DNA of 64,000 nt from Dietzia sp032248695 (GCF_032248695.1 NZ_JAVHXC010000002.1:124001-188000), one strand, 5' to 3'. Shown: positions 34,700 to 44,451, counted from the first letter of the stretch. The notes: generated by a model not told the origin, from the sequence alone. A program made the numbers and translations.

Positions 34700-35569
34700 G
34701 TGAGAGAGTCGCAGCACGAAGGACCAGCGACTCCAGTCGTCATCCCGTCCGCCGGAGCGCATCGGGTCGGACGCCACCGTATGCCCGCCCCGCCGACCGC
34801 CCTGCGCGGTCGCGCCGCCGTCCTGGCGGTTGCCGCGGGGGCCGCGGTCTCCGCGGCCTCGGCCGGATCCGCCCTCGACGCTACCGGCACGCACTCCGCC
34901 GAGGCGGGCGAGATCGCCCTCCTCGCCAACGGCGAGCCCGCCCCCGCCACCACGAGCCCCGCCGCACCCGGCAGCTCCGCGCCCGCGACGCCGTCGGCGC
35001 CCGAGCCGGTCGTCGTGCCCGCCTCCGTCGGGGATGACGCCACCGGGGACATCCACTCCGCGATGCTCTCCGCCGGCACCGAGATCAACGCCCAGCGCGA
35101 GATCGCGGAGGAGCAGGCCCGCCGGCCGAAGATCTCCCTCCCCGCGTTCGGCTCCTTCACCTCCCCCTACGCCATGCGCTGGGGGACGATGCACAACGGC
35201 ATCGACATCGCCAACGTCAACGGCACCCCGATCCTCGCGGCGACCGACGGCGTGGTCATCGACGCCGGACCCGCACAGGGCTTCGGCAACTGGATCCGCA
35301 TCATGTCCGACGACGGCACAATGACGGTCTACGGCCACATGGAGACCCTCGACGTCCAGGTCGGCCAGCGGGTCCACGCAGGCCAGAAGATCGCCGGGAT
35401 GGGCAATCTCGGCTTCTCCACCGGCACCCACCTGCACTTCGAGGTCCTGGTCAACGGCGGCAAGGACTACGTCGACCCGCTCGTGTGGCTGGCCCAGCAC
35501 GGTCTCGAACTCGCCGCGGGCAGCCTCTCCTCCTCGCACGACCACGCGCACGGCTCACTGGGCAGCTGA
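34700..35569 (+). CDS. Secreted M23-family peptidase
   Basis: A 289-residue predicted exported cell-wall endopeptidase. An N-terminal positively charged part and a hydrophobic stretch (about 36-58) make a signal peptide or anchor; a Pro/Ala-rich linker follows. The LytM/M23 domain lies at about 150-270: HNGIDIAN (first zinc His and Asp), GNWIRIMSDDGTMTVYGHME and the THLHFEV zinc motif. The catalytic set looks complete. GTG at 34700 has GAGGGG upstream; ATG at 34782 is a shorter option. The gene matches the position of Rv0950c. Confidence 0.88.
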   Translation: MRESQHEGPATPVVIPSAGAHRVGRHRMPAPPTALRGRAAVLAVAAGAAVSAASAGSALDATGTHSAEAGEIALLANGEPAPATTSPAAPGSSAPATPSAPEPVVVPASVGDDATGDIHSAMLSAGTEINAQREIAEEQARRPKISLPAFGSFTSPYAMRWGTMHNGIDIANVNGTPILAATDGVVIDAGPAQGFGNWIRIMSDDGTMTVYGHMETLDVQVGQRVHAGQKIAGMGNLGFSTGTHLHFEVLVNGGKDYVDPLVWLAQHGLELAAGSLSSSHDHAHGSLGS

Positions 35570-35573
35570 CGCC

Positions 35574-36161
35574 CTACCGCTTGCGCACCCCGCAGAGCAA
35601 CAGGTCGACCAACGCGTCCACCTCGGCAGCGGTCATCTGCCGCCGCACCGACACCGGGGCATAAAAAATCGGCGCGAGAAGCGCCTCGACGACGGTCCGG
35701 GGCTCGACCCCCTCGGCGGCCTCCCCCCGGTCCGCGGCCGCCCGCACCAGCCCGCACCACGACTCCATCGCGGGCTCCCACTGCCTCAACACCAACCGGT
35801 TGAACTCCGGGTACTGGCCGCCCGCCATGATCGCGGCGATCGCCACCTCGACCGGATCCGCCGCGAACTCCGCCAGCCGGTGCGCGAGCCCCCGCAGCCC
35901 GTCCTCCCACGAACCGTCGACCTCGACCGTCGGCACCCGCCGCACGTGGACCTCGAGCGCCTCGACGAGCAGGTCGTCGCGGGTCGGCCACCACCGGTAC
36001 ACGGTCCGGCGCCCCACCCCCGCCCGCGCCGCCACCTCCACGACCGTGAAATCCGGTTGACCCTCCGCGAGGAACGCGAGCGTCGCCTCCCCGACCGCCA
36101 CGCGGACCTTCTCACTGCGTCCCCCCGCACGCACCCGCACCCGCCCCGTCGTGTTCTCCAC
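35574..36161 (-). CDS. TetR-family regulator divergent from an FAD oxidoreductase
   Basis: A 195-residue TetR protein with VAVGEATLAFLAEGQPDFTV, then EVAARAGVGRRTVYRWWPTRDDLL (helix-turn-helix with the YRWW variant). GTG start with GGAGG upstream; an in-frame extension to 36263 is less likely. It is divergent from an FAD oxidoreductase; the palindrome between them is its likely operator. Confidence 0.88.
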   Translation of the reverse strand: MENTTGRVRVRAGGRSEKVRVAVGEATLAFLAEGQPDFTVVEVAARAGVGRRTVYRWWPTRDDLLVEALEVHVRRVPTVEVDGSWEDGLRGLAHRLAEFAADPVEVAIAAIMAGGQYPEFNRLVLRQWEPAMESWCGLVRAAADRGEAAEGVEPRTVVEALLAPIFYAPVSVRRQMTAAEVDALVDLLLCGVRKR

Positions 36162-36244
36162 CGGCCACACCTCCGTCGTCCACGTACATCGGCCCCTCCG
36201 GCACCGCGCGGGCCTGCCGCCCCACGGGAATGTAAGAGAGTCTA

Positions 36245-36267
36245 CACTTTGCAAACGGCGCAAAGTG
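36245..36267. promoter_or_regulatory. Palindromic operator between tetR and the FAD oxidoreductase
   Basis: CACTTTGC-aaacggc-GCAAAGTG is a perfect 8-bp inverted repeat with a 7-nt spacer. It lies 84-106 nt before the tetR start and 67-89 nt before the oxidoreductase start. TACACT at 36243-36248 may be a -10 element overlapping the left arm. Confidence 0.7.
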
Positions 36268-36333
36268 AGTTCTTAGAGTTCCCGCCCTGGCACGATCGGC
36301 GGGGCGTCCAAGGCACCGATCGAGGAGGGCCCC

Positions 36334-37542
36334 GTGCAGACCAACCACCACGAGGTCGTCGTTGTCGGCGCCGGCCCGATCGGCTCCGCGACCGCGCGCC
36401 ATCTCGCCGAACAGGGGGTCGACGTGGCGGTCATCGGCCCGGAGGAGCCTGCCTCGCCGGAGGGCCACGCGGGGACCTGGGCGGGGTACTACGACGAGGG
36501 CCGGCTCTGCCACGTTCTCGAGGTCCCGCTCATGACCTCGATGCTCACCATGCGCTCCCTCCGCCGCTTCGACGCCCTCCGGACGAGGACCGGGATCGGC
36601 TTCACCACCCCCACCCACTCCGTGACGGTGCTGCCCGAGAACCTCGGCCCCGGCTCGGCGGCCACGTGGTTCGACCGTCGCGTTCTCGCCGCCAACGCAC
36701 GCGACCTCGGCGTGGTCGTCCACGAACTCGACGAGGAGGGCCTGAGGGCCGCCTATCCCGATCTGCGGGTCGAACCCGGCCACGTCGCGCTCGTGCAGCC
36801 GGACGCGTACATCCTCAACCCGCGCGCTCTCGTCCGCGCGCAACTCGCCGCCGCCCGACAGGACGGCGCGCACGTCGTGCGTGACGAGGTCAACACCACC
36901 GAGACCCGCGGCGGCCGGGTGCGACTCACCGGGCGCACCGGCGCGACGTGGACAGCGGATCAGGTTGTGCTGGCCACGGGTGCGGCCACCAACATGACCG
37001 GCCTCCTCGCGCGCCCCCTCGCCCTGTCCGCCTTCGGGGCCACGGTCGTCCTCGCGGAGGTGGAGGACCCCGGGAGCCTGGACATGCCGACGATGATGAT
37101 GCTGAAGTATCGCGACGGCGCTCGCCTCTACGGCGGGATCGTCATGGCACCACGTCCGTACCCGGACGGCCGGTGGTACCTCAAACTCGCGGGGACGAGC
37201 CTCCTGGACACCCCGCTCGAGACCGCCGAGCAGACGGCGGCGTGGGTGCGTTCCGGCGGGAACCGCGCCGACATCCCCGAGGCCGCGGCCGTCCTGCGCG
37301 ACCTGCTCCCCCACCACGAGTTCACGACGTTCCGGACCAGGCCCTGTCTCGTCGCGTCGACACCGGGAGACCGTCCCTACATCGACCGCGTCGACGAGCA
37401 CACCGTCCTCGCGGTCGAGGCGGAGCGGGGAGCGATGTCGGCGGACGAGATCGGCAGGCTCGCCGCGATGCTCGCCCGCGGCCCGTGGACCGACACCATC
37501 CCCCACGAGGTGTTCCAGGCGGAGTGGGCCGAACCGGTCTAG
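36334..37542 (+). CDS. FAD-dependent oxidoreductase of the DAO family
   Basis: A 402-residue flavoenzyme with the dinucleotide-binding motif VVVVGAGPIGSATARHLAEQG at the N-terminus and the DAO fold; the C-terminal half has GGIVMAP and DRPYIDRVDEHT. Members oxidise amines or amino acids (glycine oxidase, sarcosine oxidase types) to imines with peroxide formation. The substrate is unknown. It is the target of the divergent TetR gene. GTG start with GAGGAG upstream. Confidence 0.85.
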   Translation: MQTNHHEVVVVGAGPIGSATARHLAEQGVDVAVIGPEEPASPEGHAGTWAGYYDEGRLCHVLEVPLMTSMLTMRSLRRFDALRTRTGIGFTTPTHSVTVLPENLGPGSAATWFDRRVLAANARDLGVVVHELDEEGLRAAYPDLRVEPGHVALVQPDAYILNPRALVRAQLAAARQDGAHVVRDEVNTTETRGGRVRLTGRTGATWTADQVVLATGAATNMTGLLARPLALSAFGATVVLAEVEDPGSLDMPTMMMLKYRDGARLYGGIVMAPRPYPDGRWYLKLAGTSLLDTPLETAEQTAAWVRSGGNRADIPEAAAVLRDLLPHHEFTTFRTRPCLVASTPGDRPYIDRVDEHTVLAVEAERGAMSADEIGRLAAMLARGPWTDTIPHEVFQAEWAEPV

Positions 37543-37572
37543 CCCGCCGGGGGCGCGGCCGGCCGGCCCGGG

Positions 37573-40059
37573 TCAGAGCTTCTGCATGGGGACTCCCCCG
37601 ATGAGCATGAGCCGGACCTTCCCGGAGGCGCCGAAGTCGATGGTCGCCGTGGCCCGCGGTCCGCTGCCGTCACAGGACAGGACCTTGCCCAGTCCGTACT
37701 TGTCGTGCGTGACCCTGTCACCCGGGGCCAGCTGCAACGCGGGGGCCGAGCTCTTCGCGCGCGGGATACCGGACGACCGTCCACCCGAGCCTCCGCCGGA
37801 ACCGAACCCGCCCGAGCTGTACCCGCCGGAGCCGTGGCCGCCGGCACCACCGCCGAAACGGCGCCGCGGCGCGTACGAGTCGTCCTCCCCGAAGCCACCG
37901 CCGGCCGGTTCCTCGCGCTGCCACTCGATCGCCTCCGAGGGGATCTCCTCGAGGAACCGCGAGCCCGGATTGGTCATGGGCTGCCCCCACGACGACCGCA
38001 TCATCGCGCGCGTGAGGTAGAGCCGCCGACGGGCCCGGGTGATCCCCACGTAGGCGAGTCGCCGCTCCTCGGACAACTCCGCCGGATCCCCCAGGGCCCG
38101 CATGTGCGGGAAGAGACCGTCCTCCATGCCGATGAGGAACACCACCGGGAACTCGAGCCCCTTCGCGGTGTGCAGGGTCATGAGCGTGACCTGCCCCTGG
38201 TCGTCGTCGGGGATCTCGTCCGCATCGGCGACGAGCGAGACCCGCTCGAGGAACGCCGCGAGGGAGCCCGGCTCGGCCAGCCCCTCGTCGAGGTCGGTAT
38301 CGGTATCCGCGTCGGCCTCCTCGATGAACCCCTGCTCCCGCGCGGAGCGCTGCAGCGCGGCCTCCGAGGAGAACTCCCGGCCCACGCCGACCAGCTCGTT
38401 GAGGTTGTCCAGGCGCGCGGCGTCCTGCGGATCGTTGGACGCCTCCAGTTCCGCGCGGTAGCCCGTGCGGTCGAGCACCGCTTCCACGAGCGCGCCCACA
38501 TCCGGGGCGGAGTCGTGACCCCCCGCGTGGTCGGCACCGTCGAGGCGCCCGCGCAGGTCGTCGAGCATCTCGACGAACCCGGCGATCGCCTTGACCGACC
38601 GCGTCGGCAGCAGCGAGACCTTCCCCTCGGCCGCGTCGCGGAGGGCCTGCGCGAACCCGATCCCCCGTTGCTCGGCGTGGACCACCACGCACGCCTCGGC
38701 CCGGTCGCCGATGCCGCGACGCGGGGTGTTGAGGATGCGCCGGATCGCCACCGCGTCGTCGGGGTTGTTCAGCACCTTGAGGTAGGCGACCACGTCGCGC
38801 ACCTCCTTGCGCTCGTAGAACCGGGTCCCGCCGACGACCTTGTAGGGCAGGCCCAGGCGGACGAACACGTCCTCGATCACGCGGGAGGAGTTGTTGGTCC
38901 GGTAGAACACCGCGACGTCGGAGTAGGACGCCTCGCCCGAGTCCACCAGGCGGTCGATCTCCCCGGCGATGAACCGCGCCTCGTCGTGCTCGTTGTCCGC
39001 GACGTACCCCACGAGCAGTTCGCCGGCGCCCTCGGCGGTCCACAGGTTCTTCTCGCGCCGTCCGGCGTTCCGCGAGATCACCGCGTTGGCGGCCGTCAGG
39101 ATGGTCTGCGTGGACCGGTAGTTCTGCTCCAACAGGATGGAACGGGCATCCGGGTAGTCGTGCTCGAAGTCCTCGATGTTCCGGATCGTCGCCCCGCGGA
39201 ACGCGTAGATCGACTGATCCGCGTCACCCACCACGCAGAGTTCGGCCGGGGGGACGCCCACCTCGTCGTCGTCCCCCTCCGCGCCACCCACGAGGGTGCG
39301 GACGAGGACGTACTGGGCGTGGTTGGTGTCCTGGTACTCGTCCACCATGACGTGGCGGAACCGCCGCCGGTAGTACGCGGCCACCTCGGGGTGCGCGCGC
39401 AGCAGGGCGACGGTCTCACCGATGAGATCGTCGAAGTCGAACGCGTTGGCCGCCTGCAACCGCGCCTGGTACTCCGTGAAGACGGCGGCGACCGTCTGGG
39501 CGGTGCGGTCGGAGTCCTCGAGCGCCCGGTCCATCGCCTCGGACGGGTCCCGCAGCTCGTTCTTGTGATTGGAGATGGCCGTGGCGAGCATCCGCGGGGT
39601 GAACTTCTTGACCTCGAGCTGCTGTTCCTTGGCGATCATCCCCAGCAGGCGCCGCGAGTCGTCCGAGTCGTAGATCGTGAAGTTCGAGTTGCGCGTCCCC
39701 AGCAACGCCGACTGGGCCCGCAGGATGCGCACGCAGATGGAGTGGAACGTGGCCACCCACATCCGCTCGGCGTGCGGGCCGACCAGCGCCGCGACCCGCT
39801 CACGCATCTCGGCCGCGGCCTTGTTGGTGAACGTGATGGCCAGGATCTGGCCCGGATGGGCGCCGCCCTCCGCCAACAGGTAGGCGATCCGCCGGGTGAG
39901 GACACTGGTCTTGCCCGATCCGGCGCCCGCCACGATCAGCAGCGGGCCGCCGCGGTGGGTGACCGCGGCGGCCTGCTGTGGGTTGAGCCCGTCGAGCAGC
40001 GGCGAGTGGGCCGAGCGGGGCGGGTGCTGGCGGGCGGGAGCGGAGGCGGTGTCGGTCAT
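37573..40059 (-). CDS. uvrD1: ATP-dependent DNA helicase UvrD1/PcrA
   Basis: An 828-residue superfamily-1 3'-5' helicase used in nucleotide excision repair and recombination control. Walker A is GAGSGKT at 45-51; motif II DEYQDTN; LEQNYRSTQTILTAAN; VTLMTLHTAKGLEFPVVFL; and EERRLAYVGITRARRRLYL. The tail ends LMLIGGVPMQKL after a Gly/Ser-rich linker, with a Ku-binding-type C-terminal domain as in mycobacterial UvrD1. ATG at 40059 gives the family start. It lies where Rv0949 does. Confidence 0.95.
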   Translation of the reverse strand: MTDTASAPARQHPPRSAHSPLLDGLNPQQAAAVTHRGGPLLIVAGAGSGKTSVLTRRIAYLLAEGGAHPGQILAITFTNKAAAEMRERVAALVGPHAERMWVATFHSICVRILRAQSALLGTRNSNFTIYDSDDSRRLLGMIAKEQQLEVKKFTPRMLATAISNHKNELRDPSEAMDRALEDSDRTAQTVAAVFTEYQARLQAANAFDFDDLIGETVALLRAHPEVAAYYRRRFRHVMVDEYQDTNHAQYVLVRTLVGGAEGDDDEVGVPPAELCVVGDADQSIYAFRGATIRNIEDFEHDYPDARSILLEQNYRSTQTILTAANAVISRNAGRREKNLWTAEGAGELLVGYVADNEHDEARFIAGEIDRLVDSGEASYSDVAVFYRTNNSSRVIEDVFVRLGLPYKVVGGTRFYERKEVRDVVAYLKVLNNPDDAVAIRRILNTPRRGIGDRAEACVVVHAEQRGIGFAQALRDAAEGKVSLLPTRSVKAIAGFVEMLDDLRGRLDGADHAGGHDSAPDVGALVEAVLDRTGYRAELEASNDPQDAARLDNLNELVGVGREFSSEAALQRSAREQGFIEEADADTDTDLDEGLAEPGSLAAFLERVSLVADADEIPDDDQGQVTLMTLHTAKGLEFPVVFLIGMEDGLFPHMRALGDPAELSEERRLAYVGITRARRRLYLTRAMMRSSWGQPMTNPGSRFLEEIPSEAIEWQREEPAGGGFGEDDSYAPRRRFGGGAGGHGSGGYSSGGFGSGGGSGGRSSGIPRAKSSAPALQLAPGDRVTHDKYGLGKVLSCDGSGPRATATIDFGASGKVRLMLIGGVPMQKL

Positions 40060-40103
40060 CGTGGGGTCCAATCTACCCACCCGGTCCGACACCGCCCGGT
40101 GCC

Positions 40104-41540
40104 TCAGCGCGCGCGGGCCCCCATGAACTCGTCGACCTGCGCGGCGGTGGCGTCGAGGCCGGGGTCGTTGTCGAGGTAGTGCCGGGTCTCGCGGACGATC
40201 AGGCCCGACAGGACCAGCAGACCGATGAGGTTCGGGATGGCCATGAGCCCGTTCATCACGTCGGCGAAGTTCCACACCACCTCGAGCTCGGTGACGGCGC
40301 CGATGAACACCACGCACGTGAACACCATGCGGTACGGGATGACGCCGCGCGCGCCCACGAGCCGCTCCATGCACCGCTCGCCGTAGTACGACCAACCGAG
40401 GATCGTGGAGAAGGCGAAGAACGCGATCGACACCGCGACCAGCTTGTCGCCCTCCGGCATCGCGGCGGCGAAGGCGTCGGCGGTCATCGTGCCGGCGGAG
40501 TCGCCACCCTGCTGCCACACGCCGGAGGTCACCAGCACGAGGCCGGTGAAGGTGACGACGATGATGGTGTCGATGAACGTCTGGGTCATCGACACCAGCC
40601 CCTGCCGGGTGGGGTGGGTGGTCCTGGCGGCCGCGGCCGCGATCGCCGCCGAGCCCATGCCGGACTCGTTGGAGAAGATGCCGCGGGCGACACCCATCTG
40701 GATGGCGTAGAGGATCGCCGAGCCGGCGAAGCCACCGACCGCCGCGGTGCCGGTGAAGGCGTCGGTGAAGACCAGGGCGAACGCCGACGGGATCTGATCG
40801 GCGTTGACGACCAGCACCACGAGGCCGCCGAGGATGTACAGCAGGATCATGAGCGGGACGAATCCGGCGGTGACCCGGCCGATCGACTTGATGCCGCCGA
40901 GCAGGACCGCGCCGGTGAGGATGAACATGACGATGCCGGTGGCGACGGGAGAGATGTCGAACGAGTTCTCCAGCTGGGTGGCCACGGCGTTGCCCTGGGT
41001 CATGTTGCCGATGCCGAAGCTCGCCAGGACGGCGAACACCGCGAACACGATCGACAGGACCAGGCCGATCCGGCCGCCGGTGCGTCCGAAGACCTCCGCG
41101 AACCCGCGGTGCAGGTAGTACTGGGGCCCGCCGGACTGCTCACCGCGGGCGTCGGTGACGCGGTACCGCACGCCGAGGAACGCCTCGGAGTACTTGGACG
41201 CCATGCCGACGAGCGCGGTGACCCACATCCAGAACAGCGCGCCCGGTCCGCCGAGCGCGATGGCGGTGGCGACGCCGACGATGTTGCCGACCCCGACCGT
41301 GGCCGCGAGGGCCGTGGTGAGCGCCTGGTACTGGGAGATGTCGCCCGCGCCGCCGTCGTCGTGCCGTTTGAGCAGTCCGAGCCGCAGGGCGGGGCCGAGC
41401 TTGCGGAACTGCAGCGCCCGGAGACGGATGGTGAGGAACAGGCCGGTGCCGAGCAGCAGCGGGATGAGGACGAACGGTCCCCAGATCACCGATCCGATGT
41501 CGGCGAGCATCGTGTTGAAGGCTTCCACGGGCGGAAACAT
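40104..41540 (-). CDS. AGCS-family alanine/glycine:cation symporter
   Basis: A 478-residue membrane transporter of the amino acid:cation symporter family, with about eleven helices. Characteristic are ALTTALAATVGVGNIVGVATAI near residue 75 and GGPGALFWMWVTALVGMASKY; ESGMGSAAIAAAAA is another family loop. It imports alanine or glycine with sodium or protons. Divergent from the chorismate mutase gene with only 47 nt between them. Confidence 0.92.
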   Translation of the reverse strand: MFPPVEAFNTMLADIGSVIWGPFVLIPLLLGTGLFLTIRLRALQFRKLGPALRLGLLKRHDDGGAGDISQYQALTTALAATVGVGNIVGVATAIALGGPGALFWMWVTALVGMASKYSEAFLGVRYRVTDARGEQSGGPQYYLHRGFAEVFGRTGGRIGLVLSIVFAVFAVLASFGIGNMTQGNAVATQLENSFDISPVATGIVMFILTGAVLLGGIKSIGRVTAGFVPLMILLYILGGLVVLVVNADQIPSAFALVFTDAFTGTAAVGGFAGSAILYAIQMGVARGIFSNESGMGSAAIAAAAARTTHPTRQGLVSMTQTFIDTIIVVTFTGLVLVTSGVWQQGGDSAGTMTADAFAAAMPEGDKLVAVSIAFFAFSTILGWSYYGERCMERLVGARGVIPYRMVFTCVVFIGAVTELEVVWNFADVMNGLMAIPNLIGLLVLSGLIVRETRHYLDNDPGLDATAAQVDEFMGARAR

Positions 41541-41587
41541 TAGACGGTCTTCCCGCCGCCGAGTGGGGCAGTGGGATAATTCGTTCC

Positions 41588-41869
41588 ATGAGCACCGACC
41601 CCGCCGGCACCGACGATCCGTTGTCCGAGGCCGAGATCCAGGAACTGCGACTGGAGATCGACCGTCTGGACGCCGAGATCCTGGACGCCATCCAGCGCCG
41701 TAGCGAGATCTCGCGCCGTATCGGTCGCACGCGCATGCAGTCGGGCGGGACCAAGCTCGTGCACACGCGTGAGCTCAAGGTCTACGAGCGTTTCGCCGTT
41801 CTCGGCGAGGAGGGGCAGACGCTGGCGGGGATGCTCCTGCGGCTGGGTCGCGGTCGCCTGGGCTACTGA
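41588..41869 (+). CDS. Chorismate mutase (AroQ, delta type)
   Basis: A 93-residue AroQ helix-bundle enzyme that turns chorismate into prephenate for Phe and Tyr. The sequence ELRLEIDRLDAEILDAIQRR, then SEISRRIGRTRMQSGGTKLV and the end LLRLGRGRLGY closely match M. tuberculosis Rv0948c, the weakly active form boosted by binding DAHP synthase (AroG) through its C-terminus. A GATAAT -10 element lies 8-14 nt upstream of the ATG, which suggests a leaderless or nearly leaderless transcript. Confidence 0.94.
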   Translation: MSTDPAGTDDPLSEAEIQELRLEIDRLDAEILDAIQRRSEISRRIGRTRMQSGGTKLVHTRELKVYERFAVLGEEGQTLAGMLLRLGRGRLGY

Positions 41870-41878
41870 ACCTGACTG

Positions 41879-42550
41879 CTACCCGACCGGTCCGCGCCTG
41901 CCCGAGGTCGACGCGAAACCCAGCCAGGTGTGGTGGTTGTTCGCCCAGCACCAGCCGACCTTGGGCGCGCCCTTGTTCCCCGCGCCGTCGCGCCCGGTGC
42001 CGCCGCTGATCCACACGGCGGGGGTCCGTGAGTCGAGCCCGCCGGTCGGCTTGGTCCGGCGCGAGCCGATGCACATGAAGCACCTGCCCGGTTCGAGCAC
42101 CTCGGGCTGCTGGAGGACCCAGCTGACGCCCTCGGAGACGGTGAGCGGTGTCCGGCCCCGGGTGGTCAGCTCGGCGTGGGCCTCGGTCGGCGTCCAGTCG
42201 AGCATGTCGTCGCCGCGGGTGACGTCGTCGAGGAGGTAGAGCGGCGCGTCGGGCAGGGTGATGTCGTCGGTGGGGGTGAAGTCGGCGAGGTCGGTCATGT
42301 CGACGACGACGAAGCCGGCCTTCCCGTCGCGGCGCATGAGGGTGGTCAGCTGCGCGGCCGACAGGAGTGAGGGGTGGACGGCCAGCACGGCTCCGCCGTC
42401 GCCGCGCCCGTCGCCGGATTCGGCGGCCAGCGCGCGGGCGTGGTCCCGCAACCGGTCGGCGCTGATCCCGGCGAGCGACGGCACCCCGAGCGCGACGAGC
42501 CGCTCGGCCTGCGCCGGGAGTGATGACGTGGGTGGAGTTGCGCGGGTCAC
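41879..42550 (-). CDS. DUF5701-family protein
   Basis: A 223-residue soluble protein without signal or membrane segments. The central and C-terminal parts (DDMLDWTPTEAHAELTTRGR, FMCIGSRR, WISGGTGRDGAGNKGAPKVGWCWANNHHTW) match the DUF5701 pattern I know from actinobacteria; its function is unknown. GTG start. It converges with chorismate mutase (9 nt apart) and diverges from pgi with 51 nt between. Confidence 0.75.
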   Translation of the reverse strand: MTRATPPTSSLPAQAERLVALGVPSLAGISADRLRDHARALAAESGDGRGDGGAVLAVHPSLLSAAQLTTLMRRDGKAGFVVVDMTDLADFTPTDDITLPDAPLYLLDDVTRGDDMLDWTPTEAHAELTTRGRTPLTVSEGVSWVLQQPEVLEPGRCFMCIGSRRTKPTGGLDSRTPAVWISGGTGRDGAGNKGAPKVGWCWANNHHTWLGFASTSGRRGPVG

Positions 42551-42601
42551 ATCCCCTCAACCGTCGGCGGCGCGTTCGTATTCCCGGCTAATCTCGCAGC
42601 C

Positions 42602-44257
42602 ATGACCGACATCAGCACGACCGAGCAGTGGGCAGCGGTCGAGGGCCTGGTCCCCTCGATCGGCGAGGTGACGTTGCGCGAGTTGTTCGCCGCGGATCCG
42701 GAACGCGGACACAGGATGTCGATCACGGCGGGTGACCTGCACGTGGACCTGTCCAAGCACCTTGTCACCGACGAGATCCTGGCCGCGCTGACGGAGCTCG
42801 CCCACGCGGTCAGGCTGCCGGCGCAGCGGGCGGCCATGTTCCGGGGAGACCGCATCAACACGACGGAGGACCGGTCTGTCCTCCACACCGCGCTCAGGCT
42901 CCCGGCGGATGCCGAGCTCGTCGTCGACGGCGTGGATGTGGTGACCGACGTCCACGCGGTCCTGGCGCGCATGACCGATCTCGCCGACCGCGTCCGCTCG
43001 GGCGAGTGGACCGGGCACACGGGCGAGCGGATCGACACGGTGGTCAACATCGGGATCGGCGGCTCCGACCTGGGCCCGGTCATGGTCGACGCGGCGCTGC
43101 GTCCGCTCCAGACGGCCGGGATCCGCGCCCACTACGTCTCCAACGTCGACCCCGCGGACCTCTCGGCGACCCTCGCCGGGATCGACCCGGCCACCACCCT
43201 GGTGATCGTCGCCTCCAAGACGTTCACCACGCAGGAGACCATGGCCAACGCCCACGCGGCGCGGCGCCACTTCATCGAGGCCCTGGGGTCCGAGGAGGCG
43301 ATCGCCTCCCACTTCGTCGCCGTCTCCACGGCCGCGGACGAGGTCGCCGCGTTCGGCATCGCCGCGGACAACATGTTCGGCTTCTGGGACTGGGTCGGCG
43401 GCCGCTACTCGGTGTCGTCCGCGATCGGGCTGTCCGTGATGATCACGGCGGGCCCGGCGGCGTTCGTCGAGATGCTCGAGGGTTTCCACACCATGGACCT
43501 GCACTTCGCCACTGAAGCGCCCGAGCACAACGCGCCGGTCCTCATGGCCCTGCTGGGGATCTGGTACACGTGCTTCCTCGGCGCGCAGTCCAAGGCGGTC
43601 ATCCCGTACGCCCAGGATCTGCACCGGTTCCCCGCCTACCTCCAGCAGCTCACCATGGAGTCCCTCGGCAAGTCCGTGCGCCTCGACGGCTCGGACGTCA
43701 CGTACCCCACCGGGGAGGTCTACTGGGGCGAGCCCGGGACAAACGGGCAGCACGCCTTCTTCCAGCTGCTGCACCAGGGCACCCAGCTCGTGCCGGTGGA
43801 CTTCATCGGCGTGGCCCGACCCGCCGTCGACCTGGACGCCGACGTCCCCGGCGCCGGCCCCGTCTCCATGCACGACATGCTCATGGCCAACCTCTTCGCG
43901 CAGTCGCGGGTCCTGGCGTTCGGCAGGACCGAGGAGGAGGTCCTCGCCGAGGGCGTGGAGCCGGAGCTCGCCCCGCACAAGGTCATGCCCGGCAACCGGC
44001 CGTCCACCACCATCCTCGCGCCGTCCCTCTCCCCCGGCGTGGTGGGCCAGCTCATCGCGCTGTACGAGCACGTGGTCTTCACCCAGGCCGCGATCCTCGG
44101 CATCAACGCGTTCGACCAGTGGGGCGTCGAACTGGGCAAGGCCCAGGCCGGGGAGCTGCTCGCGGCCCTCACCGCCGAGACGCACCCGGAGCCGGCCTTC
44201 GACTCGTCGACGGACTCGCTCGTCGAGATCTACCGCGAGGCCCGCGGGCGGCGCTGA
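42602..44257 (+). CDS. pgi: Glucose-6-phosphate isomerase
   Basis: A 551-residue isomerase interconverting glucose-6-phosphate and fructose-6-phosphate. Seen: INTTEDRSVLHTALRLP, NIGIGGSDLGPVM, SKTFTTQETMANA, GGRYSVSSAIGL, and GTNGQHAFFQLLHQGTQ with the catalytic His, and the C-terminal GINAFDQWGVELGK. Full length. Starts 51 nt from a divergent gene and may have a very short leader. Matches Rv0946c in order. Confidence 0.97.
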   Translation: MTDISTTEQWAAVEGLVPSIGEVTLRELFAADPERGHRMSITAGDLHVDLSKHLVTDEILAALTELAHAVRLPAQRAAMFRGDRINTTEDRSVLHTALRLPADAELVVDGVDVVTDVHAVLARMTDLADRVRSGEWTGHTGERIDTVVNIGIGGSDLGPVMVDAALRPLQTAGIRAHYVSNVDPADLSATLAGIDPATTLVIVASKTFTTQETMANAHAARRHFIEALGSEEAIASHFVAVSTAADEVAAFGIAADNMFGFWDWVGGRYSVSSAIGLSVMITAGPAAFVEMLEGFHTMDLHFATEAPEHNAPVLMALLGIWYTCFLGAQSKAVIPYAQDLHRFPAYLQQLTMESLGKSVRLDGSDVTYPTGEVYWGEPGTNGQHAFFQLLHQGTQLVPVDFIGVARPAVDLDADVPGAGPVSMHDMLMANLFAQSRVLAFGRTEEEVLAEGVEPELAPHKVMPGNRPSTTILAPSLSPGVVGQLIALYEHVVFTQAAILGINAFDQWGVELGKAQAGELLAALTAETHPEPAFDSSTDSLVEIYREARGRR

Positions 44258-44334
44258 CCCTCTGCCGACGGGGCTGCCTCTCGCGCATCCCAGCCCCCCT
44301 CGCAGCCCCGGCGCGCCCGCCTCGCAGTCCTCAC

Positions 44335-44368
44335 CGCGCACTGGTCGTCGCATTCCGAATAGTGCGCG
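44335..44368 (+). terminator. Possible hairpin after pgi
   Basis: CGCGCACT (44335-44342) and AGTGCGCG (44361-44368) form an 8-bp stem with an 18-nt loop, 78 nt after the pgi stop. A weak candidate. Confidence 0.35.
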
Positions 44369-44451
44369 CGTAGCCCTACCCGTGGCCTCCCCTGCCTCCT
44401 CCAGGGGTCCACTCACGTAGCCCTTGTGGTGGCGAACACACGTGCGTAGAA

